Shown here in pieces: positions 42,149 through 51,110 of a DNA stretch of 64,000 nucleotides (within the stretch, counting starts at the first letter, position 1; each line of letters starts with the position of its first letter). The notes beneath the pieces are model-generated. The model was not told the DNA's origin. It did not search any database and worked only from the letters and a program-made list of their open reading frames with translations. The stretch is from contig NZ_BAGF01000075.1 in the NCBI RefSeq assembly GCF_000308755.1, positions 1 to 64,000 of the forward strand. The letters are read 5' to 3'. This stretch comes from Nocardia pneumoniae NBRC 100136 (lineage in GTDB: Bacteria > Actinomycetota > Actinomycetes > Mycobacteriales > Mycobacteriaceae). Made by a program: the position numbers and the translations under genes.

Positions 42149-43639
42149 TTGACTACCGAACAACTTGACCGCTGGAACGCCCAGGAAGCCGCCGCTGAGG
42201 CGATGATTCCCATCATCGGCAGGTTGTACCGGGGGAAAGGGGTGACGATCCTGCTGCACAGCCGGTCACTGGTGAACAAGTCGGTGATCAGCATCCTGCG
42301 GACGCACCGCTTCGCGAGGCAGATCGAGGGCGAAGAGTTGTCGGTGGACGAGACCCTCCCCTTCCTGCAAGTGCTCAGCGAGCTGGATCTGGGGCCCTGC
42401 AAGATCGATCTCGGTCAGTTGGTCATGACCTATCGCGCCGACGATCGCGGACTCTCGATCCGCGAGTTCACCGCGGCGGTGCTGGCCGAGGTGACCAACG
42501 GCAACAAGGCTCAGTCGCCAGGCCCCAGGGACGTGGTGCTGTATGGCTTCGGCCGCATCGGTCGCCTGGTCACTCGCCTGCTCATCGAGAAGGCCGGATC
42601 CGGCAACGGGCTCAACCTGCGTGCCGTGGTCGTCCGCAAAGGAGGCGACGACGATCTGGCCAAGCGTGCCTCCCTGCTTCGCAGGGATTCGGTTCACGGC
42701 CACTTCAACGGCACGATCAAGGTCGACACCGGCAATGACACGATCACCGCGAATGGGAATGTGATCAAGTTCATCTACAGCGATGATCCGACGACGATCG
42801 ACTACACCGGGTACGGGATCAACGACGCGATCCTGATCGACAACACCGGCAAATGGCGTGATCGTGACGGGCTGTCGCAGCATCTGCGCCCCGGCATCGC
42901 GAAAGTCGTTCTCACCGCGCCCGGTAAGGGCGACGTCCCGAATATCGTGCACGGCGTCAACCACCGCAGCCTGGACCTGTCGCAGCGGATCTTCTCGTGC
43001 GCGTCGTGCACGACCAACGCGATTGTTCCTCCGCTCAAGGCCATGGATGACGAGTACGGCATCATCCGCGGGCACGTGGAGACGGTTCACTCCTTCACGA
43101 ACGATCAGAACCTGCTCGACAACTATCACAAGGCGGACCGGCGCGGTCGGTCCGCGCCGTTCAATCTCGTGCTCACCGAAACCGGCGCCGCGTCCGCGGT
43201 CGCGAAGGCGATGCCGGATTTCAAGGCCAAGATCACCGGCAACTCGATTCGTGTTCCCACCCCCGACGTATCGGTCGCGATTTTGAATCTGCAGCTCGCG
43301 CGCAAGACGACGAAGAGCGATGTGCTCGAGTACCTGCGTCAGGTTTCGCTCGCCGGACCGTTGAGCCGAAACCTCGACTACACCGCCGCCACGGATGTGG
43401 TTTCCAGCGATTTCATCGGATCACGCGCGGCGGCGATCATCGATGCCAATGCCACGATCGTCGAGGATGACACCGCGATTCTGTATGTCTGGTACGACAA
43501 CGAATTCGGCTACTCGTGCCAGGTGGTGCGGACGGTGCAGTACATCTCGGGCATCGAGTATCCGACCTACCCGCAGGCGGGCGCGGGGCTGGACCACGCC
43601 GCCGATTCTCGCGTGTTGACCGCGACCGACGCGCGGTAA
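42149..43639 (+). CDS. gap: Glyceraldehyde-3-phosphate dehydrogenase, long form
   Basis: 496-residue GAPDH. An N-terminal ~125-residue helical extension precedes the Rossmann domain (VVLYGFGRIGRLVTRLL) and catalytic domain with Cys287 in SCASCTTN and the HSFTNDQNLLDNYHKADRRG loop. Long-form GAPDHs of this type occur in actinobacteria and Bacteroidetes beside the ordinary 335-residue glycolytic enzyme and are used under special carbon-flow conditions. The start is a TTG at 42149; no better in-frame start keeps the extension. No other glycolytic gene is adjacent. Its stop is ten bases from the convergent ECF41 stop. Confidence 0.9.
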   Translation: MTTEQLDRWNAQEAAAEAMIPIIGRLYRGKGVTILLHSRSLVNKSVISILRTHRFARQIEGEELSVDETLPFLQVLSELDLGPCKIDLGQLVMTYRADDRGLSIREFTAAVLAEVTNGNKAQSPGPRDVVLYGFGRIGRLVTRLLIEKAGSGNGLNLRAVVVRKGGDDDLAKRASLLRRDSVHGHFNGTIKVDTGNDTITANGNVIKFIYSDDPTTIDYTGYGINDAILIDNTGKWRDRDGLSQHLRPGIAKVVLTAPGKGDVPNIVHGVNHRSLDLSQRIFSCASCTTNAIVPPLKAMDDEYGIIRGHVETVHSFTNDQNLLDNYHKADRRGRSAPFNLVLTETGAASAVAKAMPDFKAKITGNSIRVPTPDVSVAILNLQLARKTTKSDVLEYLRQVSLAGPLSRNLDYTAATDVVSSDFIGSRAAAIIDANATIVEDDTAILYVWYDNEFGYSCQVVRTVQYISGIEYPTYPQAGAGLDHAADSRVLTATDAR

Positions 43640-43649
43640 TTCGCGCGAT

Positions 43650-44540
43650 TCAGCGCGCTGTCCAGGGCCGCAGTTTCTCCGGGTTCCGGATCGCCCAGAT
43701 GCGGGTGATCCGGCCGTCGGCGATGTCGAAGGCGTAGACCGACACGATCGTGTCGGCGAGCTGCGCCACCAGGCCGGGTTGGCCGTTCACCGTGCGCTCG
43801 AGCAGCGTGACTTCGGGGCCTCGGGCGGCGATGTCGATCCAGGCGCGGGCGATCTGCTCGCCGCCGGTGATCGGGCGGCGGAAGGCCGGAGCCAGGCCGC
43901 CGCTGTCGGCGGTCGCGGTCGCCTGCGGGTCGAGCAGGCCGATCAGGGCCTCGATGTCTCTCGTCTCCCAGGCTCGTTTGAAGTCCCTGACCACCTCGGC
44001 GCGCTGGGTTGTCGACGAACCCTGCGAGGTGCGGATGCGGCGGCGGGCGGAGGAGGCGAGCTGGCGGCAGGCCGCGGGGGTGCGCCCGACGATGCCGGCG
44101 ACCTCGGCGAAGGAGTAGCGGAAGACATCGTGCAGGACGAACGCCACCCGTTCGGCCGGCGTCATGGAATCCAGCACGACGAGGAAGGCCATGCTGATCG
44201 ACTCGTCCAGGGTGACCCGGTCGGCGGGATCGGCGGGGGCGGGTCCACCGAACCATTCGGAACGGTCGGGCACCGGCTCCGGAATCCATTCGCCCACGTA
44301 GTGTTCCCGCCTGGCACGCGCGGAGCCGAGCAGATCGAGGCAGATGCGGCTGGCGACGGTCGTCAGCCAAGCGCCGGGCGCCGTCACATCCTGGCGCTGC
44401 CGCTCCGACAGCGCGTACCAGCGCATGTAGGTCTCCTGCACCACATCCTCGGCTTCGGCCAGCGAGCCGAGCAGCCGGTAGGCGAGATTGATCAGCTGAC
44501 GTCGTTCGCTGATCACCGAGCGCAGGTGCGGATCGGTCAT
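43650..44540 (-). CDS. ECF41-family sigma factor with SnoaL-like C-terminal domain
   Basis: 296-residue sigma factor. Sigma2: LINLAYRLLGSLAEAEDVVQ then ETYMRWY; sigma4: TPAERVAFVLHDVFRYSFAE then VAGIVGRTPAACRQLASSAR. The C-terminal ~115 residues form a SnoaL-like domain that in ECF41 proteins replaces an anti-sigma factor, ending DGRITRIWAIRNPEKL. ECF41 factors usually control a neighbouring carboxymuconolactone, oxidoreductase or epimerase (COE) gene; here an FMN reductase and a SnoaL-like protein lie divergently. The ATG at 44540 gives a normal length. Confidence 0.92.
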   Translation of the reverse strand: MTDPHLRSVISERRQLINLAYRLLGSLAEAEDVVQETYMRWYALSERQRQDVTAPGAWLTTVASRICLDLLGSARARREHYVGEWIPEPVPDRSEWFGGPAPADPADRVTLDESISMAFLVVLDSMTPAERVAFVLHDVFRYSFAEVAGIVGRTPAACRQLASSARRRIRTSQGSSTTQRAEVVRDFKRAWETRDIEALIGLLDPQATATADSGGLAPAFRRPITGGEQIARAWIDIAARGPEVTLLERTVNGQPGLVAQLADTIVSVYAFDIADGRITRIWAIRNPEKLRPWTAR

Positions 44541-44604
44541 GGTGTCGGCTCCTTCGGTCGATGCTGCCCTCATCGAAATCGACGAAATAGCGGCCCGAAT
44601 TGTG

Positions 44605-44651
44605 AGGCGGCCTGACATTCCGGCCGCCTGCGTCGTCGAAGGGTCGTGACA
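44605..44651. promoter_or_regulatory. Divergent control region of ECF41 and FMN reductase
   Basis: AGGCGGCC-TGACATTCC-GGCCGCCT is a perfect 8-bp dyad (44605-44629). TGTCAC on the minus strand at 44646-44651 resembles the -35 element reported for ECF41 promoters, but I find no matching -10 at the expected distance. Confidence 0.4.
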
Positions 44652-44677
44652 CCTTCAGCAGAGCAGGAGTTCCGGCC

Positions 44678-45262
44678 ATGATCAGAATCGGCATCATTCT
44701 CGGCAGTACCCGGCCCAACCGCAACGGTACGCAGGTCGCGCAGTGGGTTCTGGACACGGCATCGCAGCGCGGCGACGCCGAGTTCGAACTGATCGATCTG
44801 CGCGATCACCCGCTACCGCATCTTGACGAGCCCGCGCCGCCGATGTTCGGCCCATCGGTCCATGAGCACACCCGCGCCTGGGCCGAGCGGATCGCCCCGT
44901 TCGACGGCTTCGTGATGGTGACTCCCGAGTACAACGGCGGCGTCCCCGGAGTGCTGAAGAACGCCATCGATCACCTTTTCGCGGAGTGGACCGACAAGGC
45001 GGTCGGCTTCGTGTCCTACGGCGTGAACGGCGGCGCCCGCGCCGTGGTGCAGCTGCGGACGGTCTGCGGCACGCTGGGCATGGCCGACGTGGGCTATCAG
45101 GTCTCGATCTCGCTGCTCACCGATTTCGAGAACCACACGACCTTCACGCCGCGCGACCACCATGTCGCAGCCCTGAACAAGACGCTGGATCAGGTCGTCG
45201 CCTGGAGCGCTGCGCTCGCGCCGCTGCGGGCTGGCGCCGAAACCACTCTCGTCAATTCCTGA
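44678..45262 (+). CDS. NADPH-dependent FMN reductase
   Basis: 194-residue flavodoxin-like reductase: GIILGSTRPNRNGTQVAQWV binds the FMN phosphate and MVTPEYNGGVPGVLKNAIDH is the family signature. It reduces FMN or azo/quinone compounds with NADPH. GAGCAGGAG precedes the ATG. Divergent from the ECF41 factor and followed after 11 bases by a SnoaL-like gene, so a sigma-controlled two-gene operon is likely. Confidence 0.9.
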   Translation: MIRIGIILGSTRPNRNGTQVAQWVLDTASQRGDAEFELIDLRDHPLPHLDEPAPPMFGPSVHEHTRAWAERIAPFDGFVMVTPEYNGGVPGVLKNAIDHLFAEWTDKAVGFVSYGVNGGARAVVQLRTVCGTLGMADVGYQVSISLLTDFENHTTFTPRDHHVAALNKTLDQVVAWSAALAPLRAGAETTLVNS

Positions 45263-45273
45263 GGAGCCCGAAC

Positions 45274-45765
45274 ATGCCGATACCATCCGACTTTCGGTCA
45301 CTCGCCGACCGTATCGAGATCGAAGCGCTCTGCGGCGAATTCACCGACGCGGTGATGATGCGCGACTTCGACCGCCTGGCAGCACTGTTCACCGACGACG
45401 CGGTGTTACGCATCCCCGACGCGGGTATCGAAGTCGCCGGCCGCGCCGAATTCGGGCCCGGGATGCGGCGCATGCAAGGCGCCTGGGACTACTTCGTCCA
45501 GCACACCCATCCCGGCGCGATCGACGTCGACGGCGACACCGCCTCCGGCCGCGCCCACATCTGTGAATTCGGCCGACTGAAAAGCGGCAGTTCGCATTTG
45601 AACTATGCGATCTACCACGACCGCTACCGGCGAACGGCCGACGGCTGGAAGTTCACCGAACGGGTCTACGAGATTCGATACCTCGACAACTCGCCGCTGG
45701 CGGGCTCACCGCCGGGAGAGAACGGACTGGGTGTGGACATATCCGCGGCGAAGCTGCACGGGTGA
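45274..45765 (+). CDS. SnoaL-like nuclear transport factor 2 family protein
   Basis: 163-residue protein with a SnoaL-type fold: IEIEALCGEFTDAVMMRDFD, then RLAALFTDDAVLRIPDAGIE and AIYHDRYRRTADGWKFTERV. Role could be hydratase, isomerase or binding; not identifiable. GAGGAG lies seven bases before the ATG at 45274. Probably co-transcribed with the FMN reductase under ECF41 control; note that the sigma factor carries a domain of the same fold. Confidence 0.87.
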   Translation: MPIPSDFRSLADRIEIEALCGEFTDAVMMRDFDRLAALFTDDAVLRIPDAGIEVAGRAEFGPGMRRMQGAWDYFVQHTHPGAIDVDGDTASGRAHICEFGRLKSGSSHLNYAIYHDRYRRTADGWKFTERVYEIRYLDNSPLAGSPPGENGLGVDISAAKLHG

Positions 45766-45843
45766 GCGCGCCATGGGGCCGCCGCCATCACAGGCAGCCC
45801 CATGGGCAGCATCGTGTCCTGCTGGCCGAGTCGGCGGCTACCG

Positions 45844-46137
45844 TCAGGACTCCGGTGGGAGTATCGGCGAGGTGAACACTTCCTCCAAAGGTGTCGGGCC
45901 GGTGTAGCGGCGGCAGTTGCAGCCGACCCATTCCTTGAGGCCGTGGGTGCCCTTGCGGGAGATCTCGGCGTGGCACGTACCTGTGGCGCGATCGTGCAGC
46001 GCCAGGTCGTGACCGCAACCGCAGCGCGCGGGAAGCTTCTCCCCCAGCCGGGCTCGCCGCCGATGGCTCAATCGGCCGCAAACCCAGCCGACGCCCACCA
46101 GACCGGCGCCGACGGCGAGGCTGAGCGGATCCAACAT
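45844..46137 (-). CDS. Small membrane-anchored Cys/His-rich protein
   Basis: 97-residue protein. A hydrophobic N-terminus (LSLAVGAGLVGVGWVCG) may anchor it; then ARCGCGHDLALHD, TGTCHAEI and VGCNCRRY give a zinc-ribbon-like set of Cys and His pairs. The pattern CxCxH...C...CxC recurs in small actinobacterial proteins of unknown function. ATG at 46137. The 12-bp palindrome at 46145-46156 sits just before the start. It is downstream of SBP56 on the same strand, 109 bases after its stop. Confidence 0.65.
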   Translation of the reverse strand: MLDPLSLAVGAGLVGVGWVCGRLSHRRRARLGEKLPARCGCGHDLALHDRATGTCHAEISRKGTHGLKEWVGCNCRRYTGPTPLEEVFTSPILPPES

Positions 46138-46144
46138 ACTCGCA

Positions 46145-46156
46145 GTATACGTATAC
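46145..46156. promoter_or_regulatory. GTATACGTATAC palindrome
   Basis: Perfect 12-bp palindrome eight bases upstream of the Cys/His-rich protein start, in a locally AT-rich patch. Possible operator or -10 region. Confidence 0.4.
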
Positions 46157-46246
46157 GCATAGACGCTGTCATTCGAACCAGGACTCCGGGAGACCGGCGG
46201 TTCGCGACTGTCCGCGGATTATGGCAGCGACCTCCTGTGGGCTGGC

Positions 46247-47653
46247 TCACCGGTAGCAGTACGAATCTGAGGAGGCGTCGCCGCCCTGGAGGCGCACTTG
46301 GTGCACTCGCAGACCTCGGAAGTCCTCGTCGTGTGGGAAGAAGGACTCGTCGATGGTCATTCCGCCGTCGGCATTGGTGCGCAGCACGGCCATCCAGGCG
46401 CCGACACCGTCCGGGTAGAACTGGTCGTCCCACGCGCCGTACAGCGAGTTGGTGACGTAGACCCGCCGACCGTCACGGCTGACCTCGACCATTTGGGGTC
46501 CGCCGGCAAGCGGCTGATTCGGCGCGGCCGGGTGGGCGGTGCGGCCAACGATCCCGCCGAGCCGGACGGACCCGGTCTGTTTCGGGCTGGCCGGATCGCG
46601 CACGTCGAACTGCTTGAGCTCCCCGGTACCCCAGCACGAGACGTAGAGGAAAACGTCGTCGACCGACAGGTCGATGTCGCTGACCAGCGGGGGTACCGCG
46701 CCGAACGGTTTCAGCGCAGGCGGCAGCAGGTCGGGATCAGCCGGCTCGGCCGGGATAGTGATCACCTTGTCGACCACCCACTCTGCACCGTCGCGGTGCC
46801 AACGCCACACGGACGCCGACAAATCCTCGGTCGAGATCACCACGCCGACGAAACCCCAGGTGGCCTCCGGATCGTGCGAAGGGCGCAGCTCGAGTGGCAT
46901 CTGGTTGTGCTCGCCGAGATCGATCCGCTGCTGGTGCCGACCGGCGGCGAGGTCCCAGAAGTGGATCGCGTGGCCGTACTCGTTGGCCAGCAGCAACTCC
47001 GGTTTCAGTCCGTCCTCGATCATCGACGGCGTCCCCCACTCGCTGCTGACCAGCGTGTTCTGGTTGAGATGCCACCAGGCGTCGTACGCGAGGTATTGCG
47101 GCCCACGGTCTGTTTCCCATTGCCGCAGCACATCGAATGTGTCGTGATCGAGCAGCGCTATCCCACCGGGCCCGTCCGACCCGTCTGCCGCGCCCAGGCA
47201 GGTCATGAACACACCGTCCGGTCCGCAGTGCAGCGTGTGCGGGCGGGAATACCCGGCCTTGGCCGCGAGTTCGGACCTGTCCACGATCTTGGCCAGGGCG
47301 GGTTGGCGTGGGTCCGGTTGGGTGTCGAACACATACAGGCATGACGAGCGCAGACCCGGCACGATCAGGTACCGCCGAGCCAGCCCCTCCATGTGGTGGC
47401 CCGCGTGCTTCAGCGCGCTGCTGCAAGCGTTCCAGCCGAAATGGTGCAGCTCGTTGCCCAGGTGCGGTACCTCGGTCCAGCCCACCACCCGGCCATAGGT
47501 GACCGAGCCCGGATCCACATCGATCACCGACAGCGCATCCGGCTTCTGTGCCGCGCGGTCGAACGCGACAACGTATGCGAGCCGCTCCGGTGGGGCGGCA
47601 GCCGCCTCCGCGGCGCTCCGATAGAAGGTCGGGTCCATTTCCGAGTGATTCAT
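46247..47653 (-). CDS. Selenium-binding protein SBP56 family / methanethiol oxidase
   Basis: 468-residue seven-bladed propeller protein of the SBP56/MTO family. Diagnostic stretches are ELHHFGWNACSSALKHAGHH, PGLRSSCLYVFDT, RPHTLHCGPDGVFM, SEWGTPSMIEDGLKPE, FWDL and the end GGPQMVEVSRDGRRVYVTNS. The His residues are those that bind copper in bacterial methanethiol oxidase, which turns methanethiol into formaldehyde, sulphide and peroxide. No signal peptide is seen. AAGGAGG lies eight bases before the ATG at 47653. The small Cys-rich gene is downstream; no SCO1-like copper chaperone is present here. Confidence 0.9.
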   Translation of the reverse strand: MNHSEMDPTFYRSAAEAAAAPPERLAYVVAFDRAAQKPDALSVIDVDPGSVTYGRVVGWTEVPHLGNELHHFGWNACSSALKHAGHHMEGLARRYLIVPGLRSSCLYVFDTQPDPRQPALAKIVDRSELAAKAGYSRPHTLHCGPDGVFMTCLGAADGSDGPGGIALLDHDTFDVLRQWETDRGPQYLAYDAWWHLNQNTLVSSEWGTPSMIEDGLKPELLLANEYGHAIHFWDLAAGRHQQRIDLGEHNQMPLELRPSHDPEATWGFVGVVISTEDLSASVWRWHRDGAEWVVDKVITIPAEPADPDLLPPALKPFGAVPPLVSDIDLSVDDVFLYVSCWGTGELKQFDVRDPASPKQTGSVRLGGIVGRTAHPAAPNQPLAGGPQMVEVSRDGRRVYVTNSLYGAWDDQFYPDGVGAWMAVLRTNADGGMTIDESFFPHDEDFRGLRVHQVRLQGGDASSDSYCYR

Positions 47654-48449
47654 TTCCGCCTCCTTCCTTTCGATGGCGGAGACCCACGCACCTCGCCCGA
47701 CTTGCTCGTTTCGAGGTCGGCGCGACCCGTATGGTCGCGTGCCGTGATCGCGCGGGCAGGCAGTTACCAGTCTCGGCCTTCCGGCGTGGATCGACCAGCT
47801 AGCGCCGATGCGATCGCAGAGCGTGAGTCGTTGTCCGGGACGACTGGAGTGTCACAGCCTGTGCGAACGGCTACGCGTTGTCTGGGTGGAGTCGGTCGAA
47901 TGCGGCGAGTGCGTCCGCCAGGACGTCTGCGGCGAGTTCGGGGTGGGCCGCGATCAAGGCACGCGCCGGAGAAGATGCGTACTAACGGACGCATAAACCG
48001 GGCGTAAACCTGTGTTGATTGTGATGTGAGTCACACGCCACTGGCAAACTCCCTGGCTGGGCGGCAAACCAGGTCCGCACCTGCGGTTCTCTACAGCAAC
48101 TTGCCGACTCGCCCTATGCGTAGTTAACCGACTGTGCGTAAACTGTGACCAAGCTGATATCAAAATGGCGGCCGGAAGGTCGGTGGTCCTGTAAGCGCTC
48201 GGTCGGCACGACCGTACGTCCGCAGGTTGCCCGCGAGGTCGGCGAGCAGAAGTCGGCAACCGACTCGCGATCTTCCGTCTCCCCATGCGTCACCGTATTG
48301 AGCGTCTCCCACAACAAAAGAACTGCTGCATCGGCGAGCCTCAGCGGCTCACGCTTCCCGGCTCCCTGGTACCCCACCAGGTTGCCGGAACCCGATCCCT
48401 CCGTTCGAGAAACGATCCACCGCCGCCACTGGCCACCAAAGGAGCTGCA
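47654..48449. other. 800-base gap with a perfect CRP-type site and a gene remnant
   Basis: A minus-strand run ending at 47871 (RALIAAHPELAADVLADALA then AFDRLHPDNA) begins directly after an in-frame stop and is a gene fragment. Further along lies a perfect TGTGA-N6-TCACA site at 48020. No complete gene or RNA is recognised, although 48110-48380 has several open frames. Confidence 0.45.
48020..48035. promoter_or_regulatory. CRP/GlxR-type binding site
   Basis: TGTGA-TGTGAG-TCACA matches the cAMP-receptor consensus exactly. It is 367 bases from the SBP56 start and 415 from the small gene at 48450, so its target is unclear and may be an unannotated transcript. Confidence 0.55.
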
Positions 48450-48689
48450 ATGCGCGAGAAGGTCGAAGACGCACTACATCAGGATTTCAATCGCTGGAGC
48501 GAGCTGGTCGACCGCGCCGCACACGCAGATAACGAAGTCGAAAGGGAAAGGCCCGCCCGGGCCGCGGCGGAGCTGGAAATGAAGTGGATCCGCACTGCCG
48601 CCGAAGACTGGAGAACACTGCACGACCAATGGTGCGAGAGAATCGACCGGACGCGCACGAGTATCAAGTCCGAATACGCTTTGCTTTGA
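48450..48689 (+). CDS. Small helical hypothetical protein
   Basis: 79-residue, highly charged, almost entirely helical protein (DALHQDFNRWSELVDRAAHA; then LEMKWIRTAAEDWRTLHDQW). AAAGGAG lies six bases before the ATG. Size and composition recall coiled-coil adaptor or toxin/antitoxin-like proteins, but nothing specific matches and no partner gene is present. Confidence 0.6.
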   Translation: MREKVEDALHQDFNRWSELVDRAAHADNEVERERPARAAAELEMKWIRTAAEDWRTLHDQWCERIDRTRTSIKSEYALL

Positions 48690-49127
48690 GCCGTTCTCCA
48701 CTGCAGGACGCGCACCGTCGCGGACGGCGAATGCGGGTGCACGCACCGCCGCCGAACCGCTTCCCGTAGATCCGACCCAGCCGTCGGCAATTGTGGGTCC
48801 GGAAGCATCCGCACGCCGACAGCGGCCTGAGTGGCCGCGTGTACTCGGTCTTCTGGCGATGGGCCGGAGTGCGCCACGGTCCGCTCGTTCGGCGGCAGGT
48901 AGCCAGCTACTCATTAGCAACGCTGCCGCCTGAGCGCCACCTCCTGAAGTGCCGCCTGATCCAGCCGCCGCGCACCGCGGCGCCGCTGTCCAGATCGCTG
49001 CACTTCGATGTGGTGAAGCAGTGGTCGCGCTGACCCGAGTCACTCCGCCTCGGCGAGGACGAACTCGATCACTCGACGCTCGACGAACACCCCAGTTATC
49101 GACGCGTCCAACCTGCTCGGGTCGCGC
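48690..49127. other. Gap without a recognised gene
   Basis: Open frames on both strands lack start sites and family signal. Nothing else seen. Confidence 0.4.
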
Positions 49128-49382
49128 TCATTTCCCTTGCTGTGATCGGCGACGGAACAATCGCCGAATACGCCCACCGATACCGGAGGATGCCCGCGGT
49201 TCCGCGGTGGGGGTTTCGATGGTTTCCTGAACCGACGTCGCCTGGGCGAGTCGCACGTGCAGTTGTTCGCGGACCTGATCCGGGGTGTAGGCACGGCGGC
49301 GGCGCTCGGCGCGCACCACCACGACCCCGGTGGCGACCACACCGGCCGCACCCGCCAATCCCAACACCTTCCACCACCGCAT
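49128..49382 (-). CDS. Small single-pass membrane protein
   Basis: 84-residue protein: helix near the N-terminus (VLGLAGAAGVVATGVVVV), then a basic linker and a predicted amphipathic helix (YTPDQVREQLHVRLAQATSV), ending in Arg/Lys-rich sequence. ATG at 49382. Divergent from the YiiX-like gene with a gap of 18 bases, so the two promoters overlap each other's coding sequence. Confidence 0.5.
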   Translation of the reverse strand: MRWWKVLGLAGAAGVVATGVVVVRAERRRRAYTPDQVREQLHVRLAQATSVQETIETPTAEPRASSGIGGRIRRLFRRRSQQGK

Positions 49383-49400
49383 ACCGCATAGGCTACGACC

Positions 49401-50039
49401 ATGACGGGGACGGGCATCACTCTCGACCGAGCGGCCGAGATCACCAGAACGGGTGACATCTGGCTTTTCCGTGGCCATTCGACAGCCGACCGGGTGATCC
49501 GGATGACGACGAACAGTCCGGTGAACCACGTCGGGATGTCCGTGGTGATCGACGATCTGCCCGCCCTGATCTGGCACGCGGAACTCGGACGGTCCCTGCC
49601 CGACATGTGGTCGGGAAGCACGCACCGTGGCGTCCAGTTGCACAACCTGCGCGATGCCGTGCTGGTGTGGGCGCACCGCTACGGTCAGCAGGCTTGGTTG
49701 CGCCAGTTGGACCCTCCTGCCACCCGAGAGATGGAGGACAGCGTGCTGCGCACCATCGCCCGGCTCGACGGCACGCCGTTCCCCTCCACCGCCGCTCTGG
49801 CGGGGCGCTGGCTACGCGGCCGCGCACGCCTCCCCCGCCGCGGAACGAGCCGGTCGGCCGCCCGGCAACTGGAGAACGCGTACTGCGCCGAAATCGTCGC
49901 TGCGACATACCAGTCGATGGGACTGCTGCCCGAACACCGCAGCCCCGACTGGTACGACCCGGGCCGATTCTGGAGCGGAGACGGACTGCGGCTGTCCGGT
50001 GACTACGAACTGGGTGGCGAGATAGCTGTACTCGGCTGA
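49401..50039 (+). CDS. Permuted NlpC/P60 (YiiX/YebB-like) papain-fold protein
   Basis: 212-residue protein with the circularly permuted papain-like motif order: GDIWLFRG strand, His43 in NHVGMSVV, and catalytic Cys162 in NAYCAEIVAATYQSMGLLP. Permuted members act as lipid or amide hydrolases or acyltransferases rather than classic peptidoglycan peptidases. No signal peptide, so it is cytosolic. ATG 49401. Divergent from a small membrane protein. Confidence 0.75.
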   Translation: MTGTGITLDRAAEITRTGDIWLFRGHSTADRVIRMTTNSPVNHVGMSVVIDDLPALIWHAELGRSLPDMWSGSTHRGVQLHNLRDAVLVWAHRYGQQAWLRQLDPPATREMEDSVLRTIARLDGTPFPSTAALAGRWLRGRARLPRRGTSRSAARQLENAYCAEIVAATYQSMGLLPEHRSPDWYDPGRFWSGDGLRLSGDYELGGEIAVLG

Positions 50040-50267
50040 CTCGACCGGGTGGTGCGGCAGTCGACGACAGTGAAACGATGGCTACCCGCCCTGTCGCGAC
50101 CTCGGTCCGCACCCCCGCGCAGGTACCGGTTCGTCGCGGCCGACCGGTTTCCACTGGTGGGAAGACGTTAGATACGGCCGCTGGGCTCCCGGGGAAAAAT
50201 AACCTGCCGTTAGCACCTGGGCCTGCGATCGGTCCTGACGGCTCACCCTGAGAGGGAACCAAATTCG

Positions 50268-51110
50268 ATGAGGATCAACCGCGCACTCCGCCTCGCTATC
50301 GGGGCGATCGCCGTCACCCTCGCCGCTACCGCCTGCGGTGGCGGTAGCTCCAGCGACTCCGCGACCGCCAGCGATCACGTGCGGGACGGCAAGCTGACCA
50401 TCGGCATCAAGTTCGACCAGCCCGGACTGGGCTTTCGCGAAGCGGACGGCTCGTTCCACGGCTACGACGTGGAGATCGCCAAGTACGTGGCCGGCAAGCT
50501 CGGTGTGCGGCCCGAGGGCATCACCTTCAAAGAGGCGCCGTCGGCGCAACGCGAGACGATGATCATGAACGGTGAGGTGGACTTCATCGTCGCCAGCTAT
50601 TCGATCACCGACGCCCGCAAGGAGAAGGTGGACTTCGCCGGGCCGTACTTCGTGGCCGGACAGGCCCTGCTGGTGAAGAAGGAGACCACCGATATCACCG
50701 GTGTCGAGTCGCTGACCGGCAACAAGAGGCTCTGCTCGGTCAAAGGCTCCACTCCGGCGCAGTACGTCAAGGACAACCATGCCAAGGACGTTCAGCTGGT
50801 GGAAGTGGACACCTACTCGCGGTGCATCGAAGCCCTGCGCAGCGGTTCGGTCGACGCGGTGACCACCGACGACATCATCCTCGCCGGTTACGCGGGGGAA
50901 GCATCGGGCGAACTGAAGCTGGTCGGCAACACGTTCACCATCGAGAAGTACGGCATCGGCCTGAAGAAGGGCGATCAGGAGACCCGGGCCAAGATCAACG
51001 ACGCGCTCGAGGCAATGATCGCCGACGGTTCCTGGAAGAAGGCGTTCGAGGACACGATCGGTCCGCTCCGTGACTCGACGCTGACGCCGCCCGCTATCGA
51101 CCGGTACTGA
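50268..51110 (+). CDS. ABC transporter amino-acid-binding lipoprotein (GluB-like)
   Basis: 280-residue periplasmic-type binding protein anchored as a lipoprotein: signal peptide with lipobox LAATAC (Cys23), Ser-rich linker, then the SBP_bac_3 fold (KLTIGIKFDQPGLGFREADG, GYDVEIAKYVAGKLGV, FIVASYSITDARKEKVDFAG, GSVDAVTTDDIILAGYA). It matches glutamate/glutamine-binding proteins. AGAGGGA lies before the ATG at 50268. Permease and ATPase genes usually follow; here two hairpins follow instead, so it is an orphan that must use a transporter encoded elsewhere. Confidence 0.9.
   Translation: MRINRALRLAIGAIAVTLAATACGGGSSSDSATASDHVRDGKLTIGIKFDQPGLGFREADGSFHGYDVEIAKYVAGKLGVRPEGITFKEAPSAQRETMIMNGEVDFIVASYSITDARKEKVDFAGPYFVAGQALLVKKETTDITGVESLTGNKRLCSVKGSTPAQYVKDNHAKDVQLVEVDTYSRCIEALRSGSVDAVTTDDIILAGYAGEASGELKLVGNTFTIEKYGIGLKKGDQETRAKINDALEAMIADGSWKKAFEDTIGPLRDSTLTPPAIDRY

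Noticed and set aside
44605..44660. Exact ECF41 promoter (TGTCACA with spaced CGTC)
   Set aside because: A TGTCAC is present but no CGTC at the expected distance in the correct orientation.
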